Shown one piece after another: positions 1 through 10,230 of a stretch of DNA of 64,000 nucleotides. The translations under genes and the position numbers were made by a program. This stretch comes from Eublepharis macularius (lineage: Eukaryota; Chordata; Lepidosauria; Squamata; Eublepharidae): the NCBI RefSeq assembly GCF_028583425.1, contig NC_072806.1:38300001-38364000 (forward strand), read 5' to 3'. Position 1 is the stretch's first letter; each line of letters starts with the position of its first letter. The notes beneath the pieces were generated by a model that saw only the letters and a program-made list of their open reading frames with translations, did not search any database and was not told where the DNA came from.

Positions 1-632
1 TAACTATGATTTATTTGCAAGTTCTTTTACGGATAAAGTCTCTGTGTTTCGTGCTGACCTGTCTGCTAAGTTTGTTGCTAGGAGCATACTAGTGGCTCCA
101 TCTGCATTGCTGGGTCCATTTTTAGACTCCTTCAGTCCACTTACCCCCGCAGATGATGACAGAATCCTAATGGCTGTAAGGCCCACCACCTGCTCATTGG
201 ACCCCTGCCCCTCTTGCCTAATGATATCTTGCTGTGATGTGGTGGGAAGCCCCTCGTGAGCAATTATTAACTGTTCCCTAGCAGGCCAGTTTCGTAGCTC
301 CCTTGAGGAGGTGACAGTGAGGTCACTGAGAGGGTGGTGGCTTCAGGAGTTTTTGAATGACACGTCAGCTCTTGAGCCATTCCAGTCTGGTTTCAGTCCA
401 GGCTTTGGGACTGAGGCTGCTTTAATAGCTCCGGTTGAGTATATCCGGCTTCAGTTAGATAAGGGTGGTTGTGCGCTGCTGATTTTATTAGATCTGTCGG
501 CAGCATTTGATACAGTTGACCATTTGGTCCTAGCCGACTGCCTCGCTGGGGGGTAGGCACCCCCCCCCCGGCCTTACAATATTTGCCTCTTTCCTCCAAG
601 GATGCTCAAGGAGGGTGGTCACGGGGGATGAG

Positions 633-892
633 AGCCAGTTTGGTGTAGTGGTTAAGAGCGCAGGCCTCTAATCTGGAGAGCCGGGTTTGATTCCCCCCTC
701 CTCCGCTTGAAGCCAGCTGGGTGACCTTGGGTCAGTCACAGCTCTCTCAGAGCTCTCTCAGCCCCACCCACCTCACAAGGTGTTTTGTTTTGTTGTGGGG
801 ATAATAATGGCATACTTTGTAAACTGCTCTGAGTGGGTGTTAAGTCATCCTGAAGGGCGGTATATAAATCGAATGTTGTTGTTATTATCCTG
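633..892 (+). mobile_element. tRNA-derived CORE-type SINE
   Basis: Starts with a tRNA-like head (GTAGTGGTTAAGAG near 647-660, B-box-like GGGTTTGATTCCCC near 683-697). A core follows with GTGACCTTGGGTCAGTCACAG near 720-742, then a tail with CCTGAAGGGCGGTATATAAA ending in a short GTTGTTGTTATTAT run. It interrupts the reverse transcriptase of the surrounding L2-like LINE. The same family recurs on the minus strand at 27990-28143 and 52072-52328. The tail resembles the 3' ends of the L2-like LINEs here, which suggests L2-type machinery mobilised it. Confidence 0.82.
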
Positions 893-1306
893 ACAGGAGC
901 TACACTGAGGGGTCCTGCAGGGATCGATCTTGTCCCCGATGCCTTTAAATAGATATATATGTGGCCTCTAGCAGATAATTTTAGGGGGTTTGGGGTTGGA
1001 TGCCACCAGTATGCTGATGACACCCAACTCTACCTTCTACTTGATAAGCAAGTGGAAACAGATCTCTTTTCCTTGGCCCAGTGCCTGGATGCGGCAGTGG
1101 AGTGGCTTAGGGGTAGCTGGCTGAAGTTAAATCCTTTGAAAACTGACGTCTTGTGGCTGGGAAGAACATTGGCTGTGGGGAATTGTCACTCTCATTATGT
1201 GACAGAGCCCAACTTTCTGCTGTGGGCTCTTTAAGAGTCTGGGAGTTTGGCTTCATTCTAAGCTTTCCATGGACAAACAGGTGTCCATGTGGCTCGAGGA
1301 GCATTT

Positions 1307-2331
1307 TGTCCGGGGTCTGAGCCCCAGCCCCCAGACTTGACAAGAGGGAACAGCAGGTCAACTGGTCAGCCAGCAGACAATAGGTCAACCGGTCTGACTG
1401 GCAAGCAGAGGGGGCAGCCGGGGGACAGCAGGTCAACCCCTCCCATGGGCAAATGGAGCCAGAACCTGCCTGTGCCAGGGGCAAGGGGCAAAGGCCCAGA
1501 GCCTCAGGAGGCAGGGGGAGACAGAAGGAGGTCAGCGAGTCCCACTCCCCTGGGGAAGGAAAGGGGACTAAGCAAGGCAGAAGGGGGCAAGGGCAGAGGG
1601 GTTGGGGGCCCAGCAGTCACCCACCCAAAAACCTTACCTGAGGAGGAGAAGCAGCAGCAGCCCCAACAACCCAAAGCCACGCCCCAGCTAGAAAATAGTA
1701 GCCTGGCCCAGGAGTTGCCAAAAGCCAAGCCACTCCAGGTGGGGCTATTGGAGGCACTCTGCAGGAAGCCCTGGGCAACCAGCCAAGGAGCCGCAGCTGG
1801 ACCCACCTTCAGCCATCAGCTCAGCCAGGCAGGCCGGGCTGCTAGCCAGGGGACTGCAGCTGGACAGGCCTGCAGCAATCAGCCAAGGCAGGGAGGCTGG
1901 GCAGCCAGGGAACAAGGCACAGCTGGTGCTGGTCAGTGGGGCCAGATCAGCTACCCCAGCTGCGACTGCTTGGTGCAGCCCAAGACCAGGCTGGAAGAGG
2001 GGTGGGACAGTAGAAGGAAGCCCTATAAAAGCTGGCTGGGAAGAGCCCTGTGGTGGTGGGTGTGAGTAGGGAGTGATGATGTGGAGTGAGAGCGGTGCGA
2101 TGCAAGCGTGGAGGTTTGGAGGAGAGCTCTGGGAGGAAGAAGTGAAAGAGGACGCAGAGGGTAAGCAGGCCAGGTTGAGCAGGCCAGCGAGTGGACTGAG
2201 AGGGAGTCTGGGTGAGGTATACCGCCCCTCCTTCCACAGAGCAGGGTCCTGCAGAATCCCTGGCCCCCCTATGACGTCAGGAGCAGACCGCCCAGTGCCA
2301 CGCCCAGTGGCAGCGGTGGCAAGCCCTGACA
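1307..2331 (+). mobile_element. LTR-like insertion (probable solo LTR) inside the L2 LINE
   Basis: A 1,025-bp block begins TGTCCGGGG and ends CCCTGACA, so it has TGTC...GACA termini. It is flanked on both sides by the 5-bp direct repeat CATTT (1302-1306 and 2332-2336). Removing the block and one CATTT restores the L2 reading frame across the junction (EEHFFHLRQ). A TATA-box-like TATAAAA is at 2024-2030, which would place the promoter in the last third and orients the LTR on the plus strand. No polyadenylation signal is obvious and no internal gag or pol is present. A solo LTR left by LTR-LTR recombination is the simplest reading; the superfamily (Gypsy or ERV) cannot be told. Confidence 0.7.
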
Positions 2332-3115
2332 CATTTTTCCATCTTCGCCAGGCCTGACAACTTTCCCCATCTCTCTCTCAATCTGACTTTGCCACATTGA
2401 TCCATGAGATGGTCACCTCTCGTTTAGACTACAGCAACTCACTCTATGTAGGGCTATCCTTGAAGGTTTCAGGTGGTGCAGAATGTGGTTGCTGACCAAG
2501 TCATCATGGCCAGTTCATATAACACTGATTCTGAAGCCGCTGCAGTGGTTACCAATTAGCTTCTGGATCCAATTCAAATTATTGGTCCTCACCTTTAAAG
2601 CCCTTCACGGTCTGGGACCCTCATACCTTCGAGTCTGCCTCTCCCATTATGATCCCCCCCCCCGTCTGCTTCTTTGTTCATCTTCGCGGGGCTTTCTGGT
2701 GGTTCTTGGCCCCAGGGTGGCATGACTTTCTTCCACCAGGAAGAGGGTCTTTACGATTGTGGCACCCTCCCTTTGGGATGCACTGTTGGAAGGCACTCGG
2801 GCTCAGTAGTACCTGCTGTTGTTTTGGAAATCTGTAAGGCAGAACCATTCCGGCATGCATTTGCTATCTAATATTCTTTTATGAAGCAGATAAAATTGCT
2901 GTCCATTTTTATCTACCTGCAATTTGTATGTTATCCGCAGGGTTTTATAGGCTGGGGTTGGGACTAAAGTGGTTTTTAATTGTTTGTATTAGGCTATTTC
3001 ACTGTGATTTTATTGAATATTATAATTTTGTATTGGTCTTAACCATTGTAATTGTTGTGAACCACTTTAAGATCTTAAGTGAAATGGTATAAAAACAGAA
3101 TAAATAAAAATAAAA

Positions 3116-3820
3116 TACTGAATTGGTTGTCATAATGCAATAATATTGTAATATATTAAAATGGATTCTTTTAAAAAATGAGAAACGTTACCTTTTCAAC
3201 TTTGGTTCCAAGGCAGACCATCTTGTGTCATAGCTCCGGCTCCATGGCAAAGCAGAACGCCCGGACTGTTTCCCTTGATGTGGGACAGCTGCCCCCAAAC
3301 TGCTGAGACCCCCCTGTAGATTTCGGTGTTGGCGAAGTATCAAATGGCAATCGCACACACTTCTCAACAGGAAGAGGTTCATACATGTTCTCACGATGAA
3401 GCCATCCTTTAAGTCCATGAATGTGGTGCGGTTCATGCAAAAGTTGGCCAGGTACTCCTAACTGTCCCGTACTCGCTGAACAAAATCGTCCCACCAGTTC
3501 CTGCTCCATGGGCTCACCCGGAAATAATGGTGAACAGGCACCCTGCAAGGGCATACCAATTAATCCGGGAGCGATGAGTGTACTACCTCAATAATCCATG
3601 GCGACTGGGCTTCAGACTGTTGAAGAGCCCTGCAGTGAGACTCAAGTTTCTTAAAGAACACTGCACGTATTTCTTAGGCACAGGATTATTGTGTGTATCA
3701 GCAACAACAGAACCCCATCGAGCAGCTCCATGGCACACAAACAGCAGAAAAGCCGCACTGCAGAAAAGAGCTGCCAGAGTCTCCTTGAAACCACCCCAAA
3801 AGGGCGACCAGGAGAGTGTT
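3116..3820. other. Unassigned sequence
   Basis: No repeat family or gene was recognised. Open frames exist on both strands (for example minus 3228-3554 and plus 3578-3862), but neither resembles a protein I know. The stretch may be part of an old LTR element because it abuts the direct repeats at 3821-4062, but nothing here proves that. Confidence 0.3.
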
Positions 3821-4062
3821 CACATCAGGGGATTCCAGACTCAGGTCAAAATAATGCAATAATGTGATTGAGCATGTGCAAAAATGAAAAAAGAGGTGGT
3901 GAGATTCACATCAGAGAATCCGGCCTCATCTCCTCAGAACACAATAATACAATTAGGCATGTGCGGAAATAAAAAAGAAGGGGTGGTGAGATTCACGTCA
4001 GAGAATCCGGCCTCATCTCCTCATAATGCAATAACACAATTAGCCATGTACAAAAATTCTTT
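3821..4062. repeat. Three tandem units of about 87 bp
   Basis: The motif CAC(A/G)TCAG(A/G)G(A/G)ATTCC starts at 3821, 3907 and 3994, a spacing of 86-87 bp. The last two units are close copies including GGTGGTGAGATTCAC and GAATCCGGCCTCATCTCCTCA; the first is diverged. A GATAAAAGG motif lies about 145 bp downstream on the plus strand (near 4205), so an LTR-type U3 with repeated enhancer units is possible but unproven. Confidence 0.75.
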
Positions 4063-4985
4063 TAAAAGGAGGAGTGGCAAGGTGGGTTGTCAATGATGCC
4101 AACAATGACGCCAAACCTGGCATGCTCACCCCTCACCACATAAGCCTGATTATTCAATGGGGGTGCAGACCAAAAAGGGCCACAGCACACTGAAAACAGG
4201 ACGGGATAAAAGGGAGGTGTGGACAAGCAGGGAGTCAAAATGAAACTGATCCTTGGGGAGCGAAGGGTCAAAAAGAGAGCAGTAGATAGCACGTGCAAAA
4301 ACTGCCAGAGACTTCTTTTAGAGTTTAAAGTTTATGTTTATTGAAATAAACTCTAATGTTATTAATTAAACACATCACTGAAATGTAAAGGATTAGTAAA
4401 ATGAAACCTGTAAGTAATGAACTAATGCATGCAACAAGGATTAACTCTCCTAGTATCACTCAAATAAATCTAAAGTTAATTTAAAATCAGTTCTACTATG
4501 AAAGGCACTGAATTTTCAGCAAGCACACATACAAATATATTTCTCACCCAGATTTTAATGAGATTTCCTTCATCAAAACCGTAATCGCCTATCTGGGTGA
4601 GCTTCTTTTATACTAATTGGCATGTGCTGTAAACAGAACGCTCACACGTGACAACAATATACAAATTTGATTGGTTTTTGATTTAGCTGATCCTTCAGGT
4701 TTTCAGTCAGGTGATTCTACCAAGCCAAAGTGATGCCATTTTGCAGGTGCAAGATAAACTTCATAAATCTCTAGACGTTGACACAAAAGTCAAGCGAGCA
4801 GATCATGATCGGTCTGTTCTAGCTATTAAAAATCATTTGTCTACTACCGTCCTCTACTTTTAATTGGTTGTCAAAGATAAAAGGAATATCTGTGTGGTTA
4901 AACATCCTGTTGACAAACTACATTAACGTTCACACACAGTTCACTAGAATACATGTGTGTAACTAGAGTATATTGTGATCTAATC
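4063..4985. other. AT-rich stretch with no recognisable feature
   Basis: From about 4320 the composition becomes AT-rich with many short A and T runs. No open frame, repeat family or RNA gene was recognised. Confidence 0.4.
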
Positions 4986-5009
4986 CATATTCCTGTTACA
5001 TCCCACTCA

Positions 5010-5135
5010 GCTTTGTTATGAAGCTCAGGGGTGACCTTGAGCCACCCTCTCTCAGCCAAGCCTACCTCTAGGGTGTTGTGAGGATAAAACAGAGGCAGGG
5101 AGAATCTTGTACAATTCCCTGTGCCCCTTGGGGGA
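5010..5135 (+). mobile_element. Fragment of a tRNA-derived SINE body
   Basis: Contains GTGACCTTGAGCCACCCTCTC followed by AGCCAAGCCTACCTC, GTTGTGAGGATAAAA and a GGGAGAATCTTGTAC segment, the body of a SINE family that recurs at 25125-25300 and 29775-29945. The tRNA-like head is missing here. Confidence 0.6.
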
Positions 5136-5361
5136 CAGACTGGCTTAACGTGTGATAGATGTAGAACTCGTTACTCAGAGCTGTGCATACTTCAACTCAC
5201 AAAAATGCAAGCTGCGTTCTGCAACTTCTAATCCCCACCTGATGGAAATTCCAGCCCCCCCGCCCGGCCGGGTTGATGAGATTTCCCTGGCATTGCCTAC
5301 GATATTCCAAGACTATATTTGCGATCATAAATACTAGATGCTTACTTTGGAGGGGGGGGGG

Positions 5362-5580
5362 AAGGAGAGTGCCCTCAAGTCATAGCTGACTTACAGTGAC
5401 CCCCGGTGGGGTTTTCATGGCAAGTGACTAAAAGAGCTGGTCTGCCATTGCTTGCCTCTGCAGCCCTGGTCTTCATTGGAGGTCTCCCATCCAATTACTA
5501 ACCAAGGCTGACCCTGCTTAGCTTCTGAGCTCTGATGAGATCAGGCTCACCTGGGCTATTCAGGTCAGGGCATATAGCAA
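5362..5580 (-). mobile_element. 5S rRNA-derived SINE
   Basis: Read on the minus strand, the right half carries the 5S rRNA internal promoter region: GATCTCATCAGAGCTCAGAAGCTAAGCAGGGTC, then GGTTAGTAATTGGATGGGAGACC (near 5477-5545). The left half is the SINE body ending in a segment like GCTATGACTTGAGGGCACTCTC. Other copies are at 8530-8625, 30577-30800 and 32356-33049. This is a retroposon, not a 5S gene: the 5S-like portion is incomplete and fused to unrelated body sequence. Confidence 0.85.
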
Positions 5581-5940
5581 CAGTAGCATGCAAAAAATAA
5601 AATAACAATCCACTCTACAGGTACAAAATTCAAGGAGCTGCTTGTCCACAAGCCTGTACACTCAGTGTGTCCAGGTGCCATGGTGCCTGCTGATGTGGTG
5701 CCCACTGCCTTCTTTCCCAAAGCTTCCTCTGGCTTACCTTTGGAACAGGAGGTGCATCAAAAGTAGGGTTGCCAGGCCACTTCCAGGAACATGCAGGAGA
5801 AATTGGGAGGCTGAGTCTGGCTTACGGGTATGGTGTTGGCCCACTGATGTTACTTTTGGTTAAAATTGGAAGTGATGTCATTCGATGCTCTAGAGTTTAC
5901 AAAATCCTTTTGTAATTATTATGGTAAATTCTGAGTGTCT

Positions 5941-6192
5941 ATGATACAGTCTGTATCATAGTAGAATATGGGGAAACAGAAGGGTTTCCAATTGGCAAAG
6001 GTGTCAGGCAGGGAGGCATATTATCTTCCTACCTATTCAACCTCTACGCAGAGTATATCATAAGGAAAACTGGATTAAACTGGTAAAGCGAAAATTGGTG
6101 GAACATCAACAATTTGAGATATGCAGATGACACCATGTTACTGGCAGAAAACAGTGAAGACTTGAAACGACTCCTGATGAAGGTTAAAGCAG
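5941..6192 (+). mobile_element. RTE-BovB LINE fragment (RT palm)
   Basis: The plus-strand translation contains GFPIGKGVRQGGILSSYLFN, then LYAEYIIRKTGL and NINNLRYADDTMLLAENSED with a following LKRLLMKVKAE. These are the conserved RTE-BovB reverse transcriptase blocks around the YADD active site. One internal stop and truncation on both sides show a dead fragment. Confidence 0.8.
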
Positions 6193-6329
6193 AAAAGCTA
6201 GGATAGGGAAAGGGGAGAGACGTTTCCTTGCAAAGAAAATGGAGGGAGGAGATGTTGGGAGGGGGAGGGCCCCAGGCCTGGGAGGATGGAGCTTTGAACA
6301 TCACTTGCTTTGCTCTGGATTGGGTAATA

Positions 6330-6380
6330 CAGAGCCAGTCTTGTGTAGTGGTTAAAGAGTTAGACTGGGCTCTAGTTTTG
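6330..6380 (+). mobile_element. SINE head fragment
   Basis: GAGCCAGTCTTGTGTAGTGG followed by TTAAAGAGTTAGACTGGG matches the tRNA-like head of the CORE-type SINE at 633-892. The body is absent, so this is a short relic. Confidence 0.5.
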
Positions 6381-6550
6381 CCCAGGTCCAGCCTCCACCA
6401 GCCCCTGCCTCCATTTACCTGGCTGGAAAGGCCAGAGGCAGGCTTGAGGAACATGCGCACAACAAGCGCATGCCATCGTTTCTGGCAAGATGTGGAAACA
6501 ACCGGTTGCACTTGCAACTGGTTCTTTAAAAATTGGCCCCAAACACTAAC

Positions 6551-6636
6551 AGTACAACCCTAAGCAGAGTTACTCCAGTCTAAGTCCATTGATTTCAAAG
6601 GGCTTAGACTAAAACAACTCTGCTTAGGACTGTACT
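6551..6636. repeat. Short foldback (hairpin) repeat
   Basis: The arm AGTACAACCCTAAGCAGAGTT is answered by its near-perfect reverse complement AACTCTGCTTAGGACTGTACT, with TCTAAG...CTTAGA continuing the pairing inwards. A second copy of the same hairpin lies at 31039-31122, so this is a dispersed family, probably a non-autonomous MITE-like unit. Confidence 0.75.
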
Positions 6637-6639
6637 ATA

Positions 6640-7669
6640 AGTTTGGGCTGATTTTTAAAGAATGGGGCCTCGCCATGACCTGTGGCTTCTGTGTCATGCT
6701 GGAAATGACGTCATTTTCCAGCAACGTGGGAGCATATGAGGTAAGGAGAGAGAAGACCGTCTGTGTCTTGTGGGCTTCGAAGTCTGTATCATGATTTCAC
6801 TGTACGATTTCTTCAGGCACAAAGTTAAGTCCTGAGACACAGCGTTTGAGCACCTTTCAAAAAGTAAGCTGCGGTTTTTGCTTTTTGGACTCCAAAAACA
6901 ACCCAAGTTGCTTTTGAAAAGCCTCGCCCCTCTCTTAATAAGGCAACACATTTGGCACTCGTTTGACGTTTCCCTTAAGTTTATCTAATGCCCCTGCACG
7001 CCTATGCAGAGAAGGAAGGAGCTTTGACCTTTCATCTACCTAAATGAGCGTTCCCTTCTCCAGGGAGCTCTGGCGGCTTCTTCGCATCCCATCTCCCTGG
7101 CACACCCTTCAGGTTTCTCAGTCAGCAAACTTCCCTCTCGGTTGTAGCCCTGAGACAAATCTCCTGCCTGTTCAAACAGGCCACAGCACTTCACCCCTCT
7201 TGATGCTGCCACGGGAGCCGCTCCCACGGGCCTCTTTCTGCCTGAGCACCTATGAGTCGAACGTTGACTCTGGGGAACCCTGTTTTTAGGGGAGACATCC
7301 CAGGGCTATTCCTCTACACTCTTAAAATTCGTAAAGCTGATCGCCTTCTCCTCTAGTATTCAGAGTCTCACACCAACTCCCAGTTGATCTAAACATGACA
7401 CCAAAACTCATTTTTTTTAAAAAAAGTCTTACCCATGCAAGGTTGCAAATCTAAACAGGGGTGCGAGCCCCTCAGCAGCATATTCCTGGACTGTGGATTG
7501 CTGTCAAAAACAAAAAGCAGACCTGGGGCACCAAAAAGGCAAATGGATTGGCGCATGAGATGTTATGAACTAGAGGCCCCCCCCCACTTTAAACAGCAAA
7601 TTTGCTGTTGACCTCTGCCGTGAGATCCACACTGTACCACAGTATCGGAGTGCATTCTGTATAATACTA
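6640..7669. other. No recognisable feature
   Basis: Mixed-composition sequence. Open frames of 60-85 codons occur on both strands, but none has splice context, a domain or a recognisable repeat signature. Confidence 0.4.
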
Positions 7670-7965
7670 AATGCACTTTTGGAATTCTCTGCCACAGGGC
7701 ATGGTGACCATAGCTATGCACTGCGGCAGTGAATTCCAAAAGTGCTTTAAAGAGGGATTGAATCCATTAATGGAGGGAGGTCCAGCAATGACTATTAGCC
7801 GTGATGGCTAAATGGAATTGTTATGTTCAGCGGCAGCGTAACTCTGAATACCAGTTCTTGGGGGCAACAAACAGAACAGGCCTCGGCCTCTGAATCCTGC
7901 AAGGAGGCCTTCCAGGAGCATTAGTCTGACTGCAGTGGGAATTGTGGTCTTAGATCTGATCCACA
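7670..7965 (+). mobile_element. CR1-like LINE 3' UTR fragment
   Basis: Plus-strand text runs from GGAATTCTCTGCCACAGGGC through ATTAATGGAGG, GATGGCTAAATGGAA and TCTGAATACCAGTTCTTGGG to GATCCACAGGCC, the order seen in CR1-type 3' regions. The CR1 reading frame for the last codons of pol is broken. Confidence 0.5.
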
Positions 7966-8286
7966 GGCCTATTATATTACAATGTATATTCTTTGCATGG
8001 CAAACTTGCTGCTAATATGTACGTCTCTTAATGAACACTAATAACATTCAAAAGAGAGATCAGTGTTTATACATGCATGGAGGATGCCTCATAGCCTCTG
8101 AGCATATGCATCCAGCACGTTGGCAATCACACATTGTCTTTCAGAGCCTTGGAAGAGACACAAGGTGGGCAAACCTATCTGTGGGATGGAGTGCAACCTT
8201 CTTGGCAACCAGCAGAGGGAGCTGCAGATATGCAATTCGTAGCCTGAAAGGACTTCAGCAAAGACAGTAGATATTTAAATCTTACT
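7966..8286. other. No recognisable feature
   Basis: No repeat family or exon could be assigned. A plus-strand open frame (8031-8270) has no recognisable motif. Confidence 0.35.
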
Positions 8287-8345
8287 AGTGGAAGGCAGTA
8301 GGAAAAGAGGAAGACCTAAAACGAGATGGCTTGACTCAATCAAAA
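8287..8345 (+). mobile_element. Possible RTE-type LINE C-terminus fragment
   Basis: The translation includes SRKRGRPKTRWLDSIKKA, which resembles the GRP-x-TRW-x-D motif near the C-terminus of RTE/BovB polymerases. It is only about 20 codons long and could be coincidental. Confidence 0.35.
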
Positions 8346-8377
8346 AAGCCTCGTCCTCCAGTTTGCAGGATCTGAGC

Positions 8378-8425
8378 AAGTCTGGTTGTTGTGGGTTTTC
8401 CGGGCTGTATTGCCGTGGTCCTGGC
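8378..8425 (-). mobile_element. Penelope 3' tail fragment
   Basis: GTTGTTGTGGGTTTTCCGGG followed by CTGTATTGCCGTGGTC is the reverse complement of the tail seen at the end of the Penelope-like fragment at 18935-18975. Only this end piece is present. Confidence 0.55.
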
Positions 8426-8529
8426 AAGTCTGTTAATGATAGGACGATTTGGAGGTCTTTTCTTCATAAAGTCGCCATAGGTCAGAGGCGACTTGATGGC
8501 ACATAACATACACAGGGAGATATTTGCAC

Positions 8530-8625
8530 TGACCGGGATAGCCTAAGCAAGACAGATCTCGGAAGCTAAGCAGGGTGGGCCTTGCTTAGTCAATGGATGG
8601 GAGGCCTCCCACAAACACAAGAGTT
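8530..8625 (+). mobile_element. 5S rRNA-derived SINE, 5' part
   Basis: Plus-strand GATCTCGGAAGCTAAGCAGG then GTGGGCCTTGCTTAGTCAAT and GGATGGGAGGCCTCC follow the 5S rRNA internal promoter order. The SINE body after it is not clearly continued. Confidence 0.75.
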
Positions 8626-8649
8626 TCTGTGCTGAGGCAGTCAATGGAG

Positions 8650-8929
8650 GACGAGGGGGAAGAGTAAAGCCCTCTGCTAAGGTTGCCAATTCAAGCCTGG
8701 GAAATTGCTGGAGATTAGGAGGTGGTGCCTGGGGAGGGCAGAGTTTGTGGAACTCACTGGAGATGTGGTGCCATACAGGCCCCTCTCCAATGCTCCTACT
8801 TTTTTCCAGGGCAACCTGGAAAAAACATTCTCTGTGTAGATAAGGAAGCATTCAAAGTGTTATTTATTTCTTTTATACACATTTAAGGTTTACAACGCTT
8901 ACAAGACCTATTACCTGTGATTCGGTTTC
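8650..8929. other. Low-identity dispersed repeat debris
   Basis: GGTTGCCAATTCAAGCCTGG, GGAAATTGCTGGAGATTAGG and a short AGTTTGTGGAACTCACTGG resemble non-coding repeat text also seen near 5766. The family could not be named. Confidence 0.3.
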
Positions 8930-10230
8930 GTTTTCTCAGCCATGTCGGACGCTCCTCTTCGCAGGTCCGAGAGGAAGCGCCCGAGCACCCTGTCCGGGCG
9001 GCTGATCTGCGAAGATTAGCCCCCAAAACTCCCAGTGAGGGAGGCTGGGTCCGGGACGCTGCGGGAAGAGCCCCCCGGAATTAATGCGGGGCGTTAATTG
9101 CCCGTTTGTCCCTACGGAGGCCGGCAGACGTGCGCGGCGCCTTGAGTGCTGCCGGGCCATGGAAAACGGCAAAGAGCAGAACTAGGCGAAAGCCTGCAAG
9201 TAAGCGAATCCCTTCTGTTACTACAAGCGCACGCGAAGGAGTGGTGGGATCTGAAGCTAAGAAGGCTCGTTCTTCCCCTTCGCTGAGTTTCAGGATCTGG
9301 TTGGCAGTCCCCCCCCCCTAAAATGGCAACGAAAAAACAAAGTCCCGCTCTGGGCAAGTCAGTTTCGGCTGCCCTGAAGGGAGAGTCGTTGGAGGAAGTA
9401 GTGCGGAGGGTGGTTGGTGAAGCCATAAAACCCTTTGTTGACAAGCTGAACGAAACAGATCAAAGGGTGGGCTTAATTGAGAGCGAAGTGAAAACCATTA
9501 AGGAAGCAGCGGGGGGGGGGGCAGAGAAGTCTGCTCGGGAAAGTGCGTCACTCATGAAGGCTACGAATAAAGAGCTAAAGCTGGTGGAGAACCAGCTGAT
9601 CGGGCTACAAGTGGAACGAACACAGACAATTTTGCGCCTCCAGAATGTGAAAGAGGAGGAAAATGAGGATTTACGGGGTCTGGTCTTGGAACTACTGGCG
9701 ACACCCGCGAGGGCAACTAAAGAAGAAGTAAAAAGCGCCATTTTGGAAGTCCGTCGGGCTACTTCAAAATATGCAATGAAGCGTCAGCTGCCTCGCGAGA
9801 TCATCATTGATTTTTCATCTAAGAGGATCCGGGACACTATCCTATATAATTCATACAATGCAGATTTGGACTTTTTGGGTAATAAAGTTAAGATATTGAA
9901 AGACGTCCCATTTCTAGTTCGGAAAAGACGTTTTAAGTATAAAAAGTTCGCAGCTCTTCTGAGAGAACGTGGAATAAAGTACAAATGGTTATTTCCGGAA
10001 GGAATCTGGTTCAGTCACAAAGATCAAGCTTTCAAGATATTATCAGAAGATCAACTAAGGGATTTTGTGGATAAAAATCCTGAATTTCAGTGCACCAAGC
10101 AAGACGAAAAGGAGAAGTCTGAGGGGGGGGGGAGGAAACGAGCACTGCGGCTGCAGTTGCTCAGAGAGAACTGCGTCCGGGACCCAGGAGGGGAAGGAAA
10201 ATTTAATTTGAATTTAAATTGTAATTAGCA
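8930..10230 (+). mobile_element. L1 LINE, 5' UTR and ORF1
   Basis: A CpG-rich leader (8930-9322) that includes an ATG-starting 25-codon frame (8942 onward) precedes an intact L1 ORF1 (9323-10228). ORF2 does not follow: sequence after 10230 shows no L1 endonuclease or RT. Retaining a CpG-rich 5' region is unusual, since most genomic L1 copies lose their 5' end. The element therefore looks like a formerly full-length insertion broken after ORF1. Confidence 0.8.
9323..10228 (+). CDS. L1 ORF1 protein (RNA-binding chaperone)
   Basis: A 301-codon uninterrupted frame. The N-terminal third is basic. Residues about 25-110 form a heptad-rich coiled coil (from EEVVRRVVGEAIKPF to KLVENQLIGLQVE) that would drive trimerisation. 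Residues about 110-200 hold the RRM-like block beginning TILRLQNVKEEENEDLRGLV and including REIIIDFSSKRIRDTIL. The C-terminal domain includes LKDVPFLVRKRRFKYKKF, KYKWLFPEGIWF and FVDKNPEF, the usual end of L1 ORF1p. In L1 biology this protein coats L1 RNA and aids target-primed reverse transcription. The last 35 residues after a G run are not typical and may be out of frame. Confidence 0.85.
   Translation: MATKKQSPALGKSVSAALKGESLEEVVRRVVGEAIKPFVDKLNETDQRVGLIESEVKTIKEAAGGGAEKSARESASLMKATNKELKLVENQLIGLQVERTQTILRLQNVKEEENEDLRGLVLELLATPARATKEEVKSAILEVRRATSKYAMKRQLPREIIIDFSSKRIRDTILYNSYNADLDFLGNKVKILKDVPFLVRKRRFKYKKFAALLRERGIKYKWLFPEGIWFSHKDQAFKILSEDQLRDFVDKNPEFQCTKQDEKEKSEGGGRKRALRLQLLRENCVRDPGGEGKFNLNLNCN

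Larger units (their letters stand above)
1..3115 (+). mobile_element. L2-like LINE, degenerate, with two nested insertions
   Basis: Non-LTR retrotransposon remnant read in pieces on the plus strand. Translated blocks follow the L2 reverse transcriptase order: the pre-RT segment with VRPTTCSLDPCPS near 180-215, the finger motif FQSGFSPGFGTEAAL near 380-425, LLDLSAAFDTVDH near 487-525, the catalytic HQYADDTQLYL near 1003-1035, LKLNPLKTDVLWLG near 1122-1160, then FFHLRQA and VTSRLDY near 2336-2435. The 3' end (2990-3115) has the usual L2-like tail with a GGTATAAAAA-type stretch and A-rich end. Stops, a deletion between 300 and 345 and two insertions (633-892 and 1307-2331) show it is long dead. 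The 5' end lies outside the window. Confidence 0.85.

Noticed and set aside
633..700. A tRNA gene
   Set aside because: The head has A- and B-box-like motifs but no complete cloverleaf, and it recurs as part of a SINE.
1289..2065. A 258-codon Pro/Gln/Gly-rich frame
   Set aside because: It starts in L2 sequence and crosses into the LTR-like insertion, so it cannot be an ancestral gene.
3821..4062. A CRISPR array
   Set aside because: Units are contiguous 87-bp tandem copies with no spacers, in a vertebrate genome.
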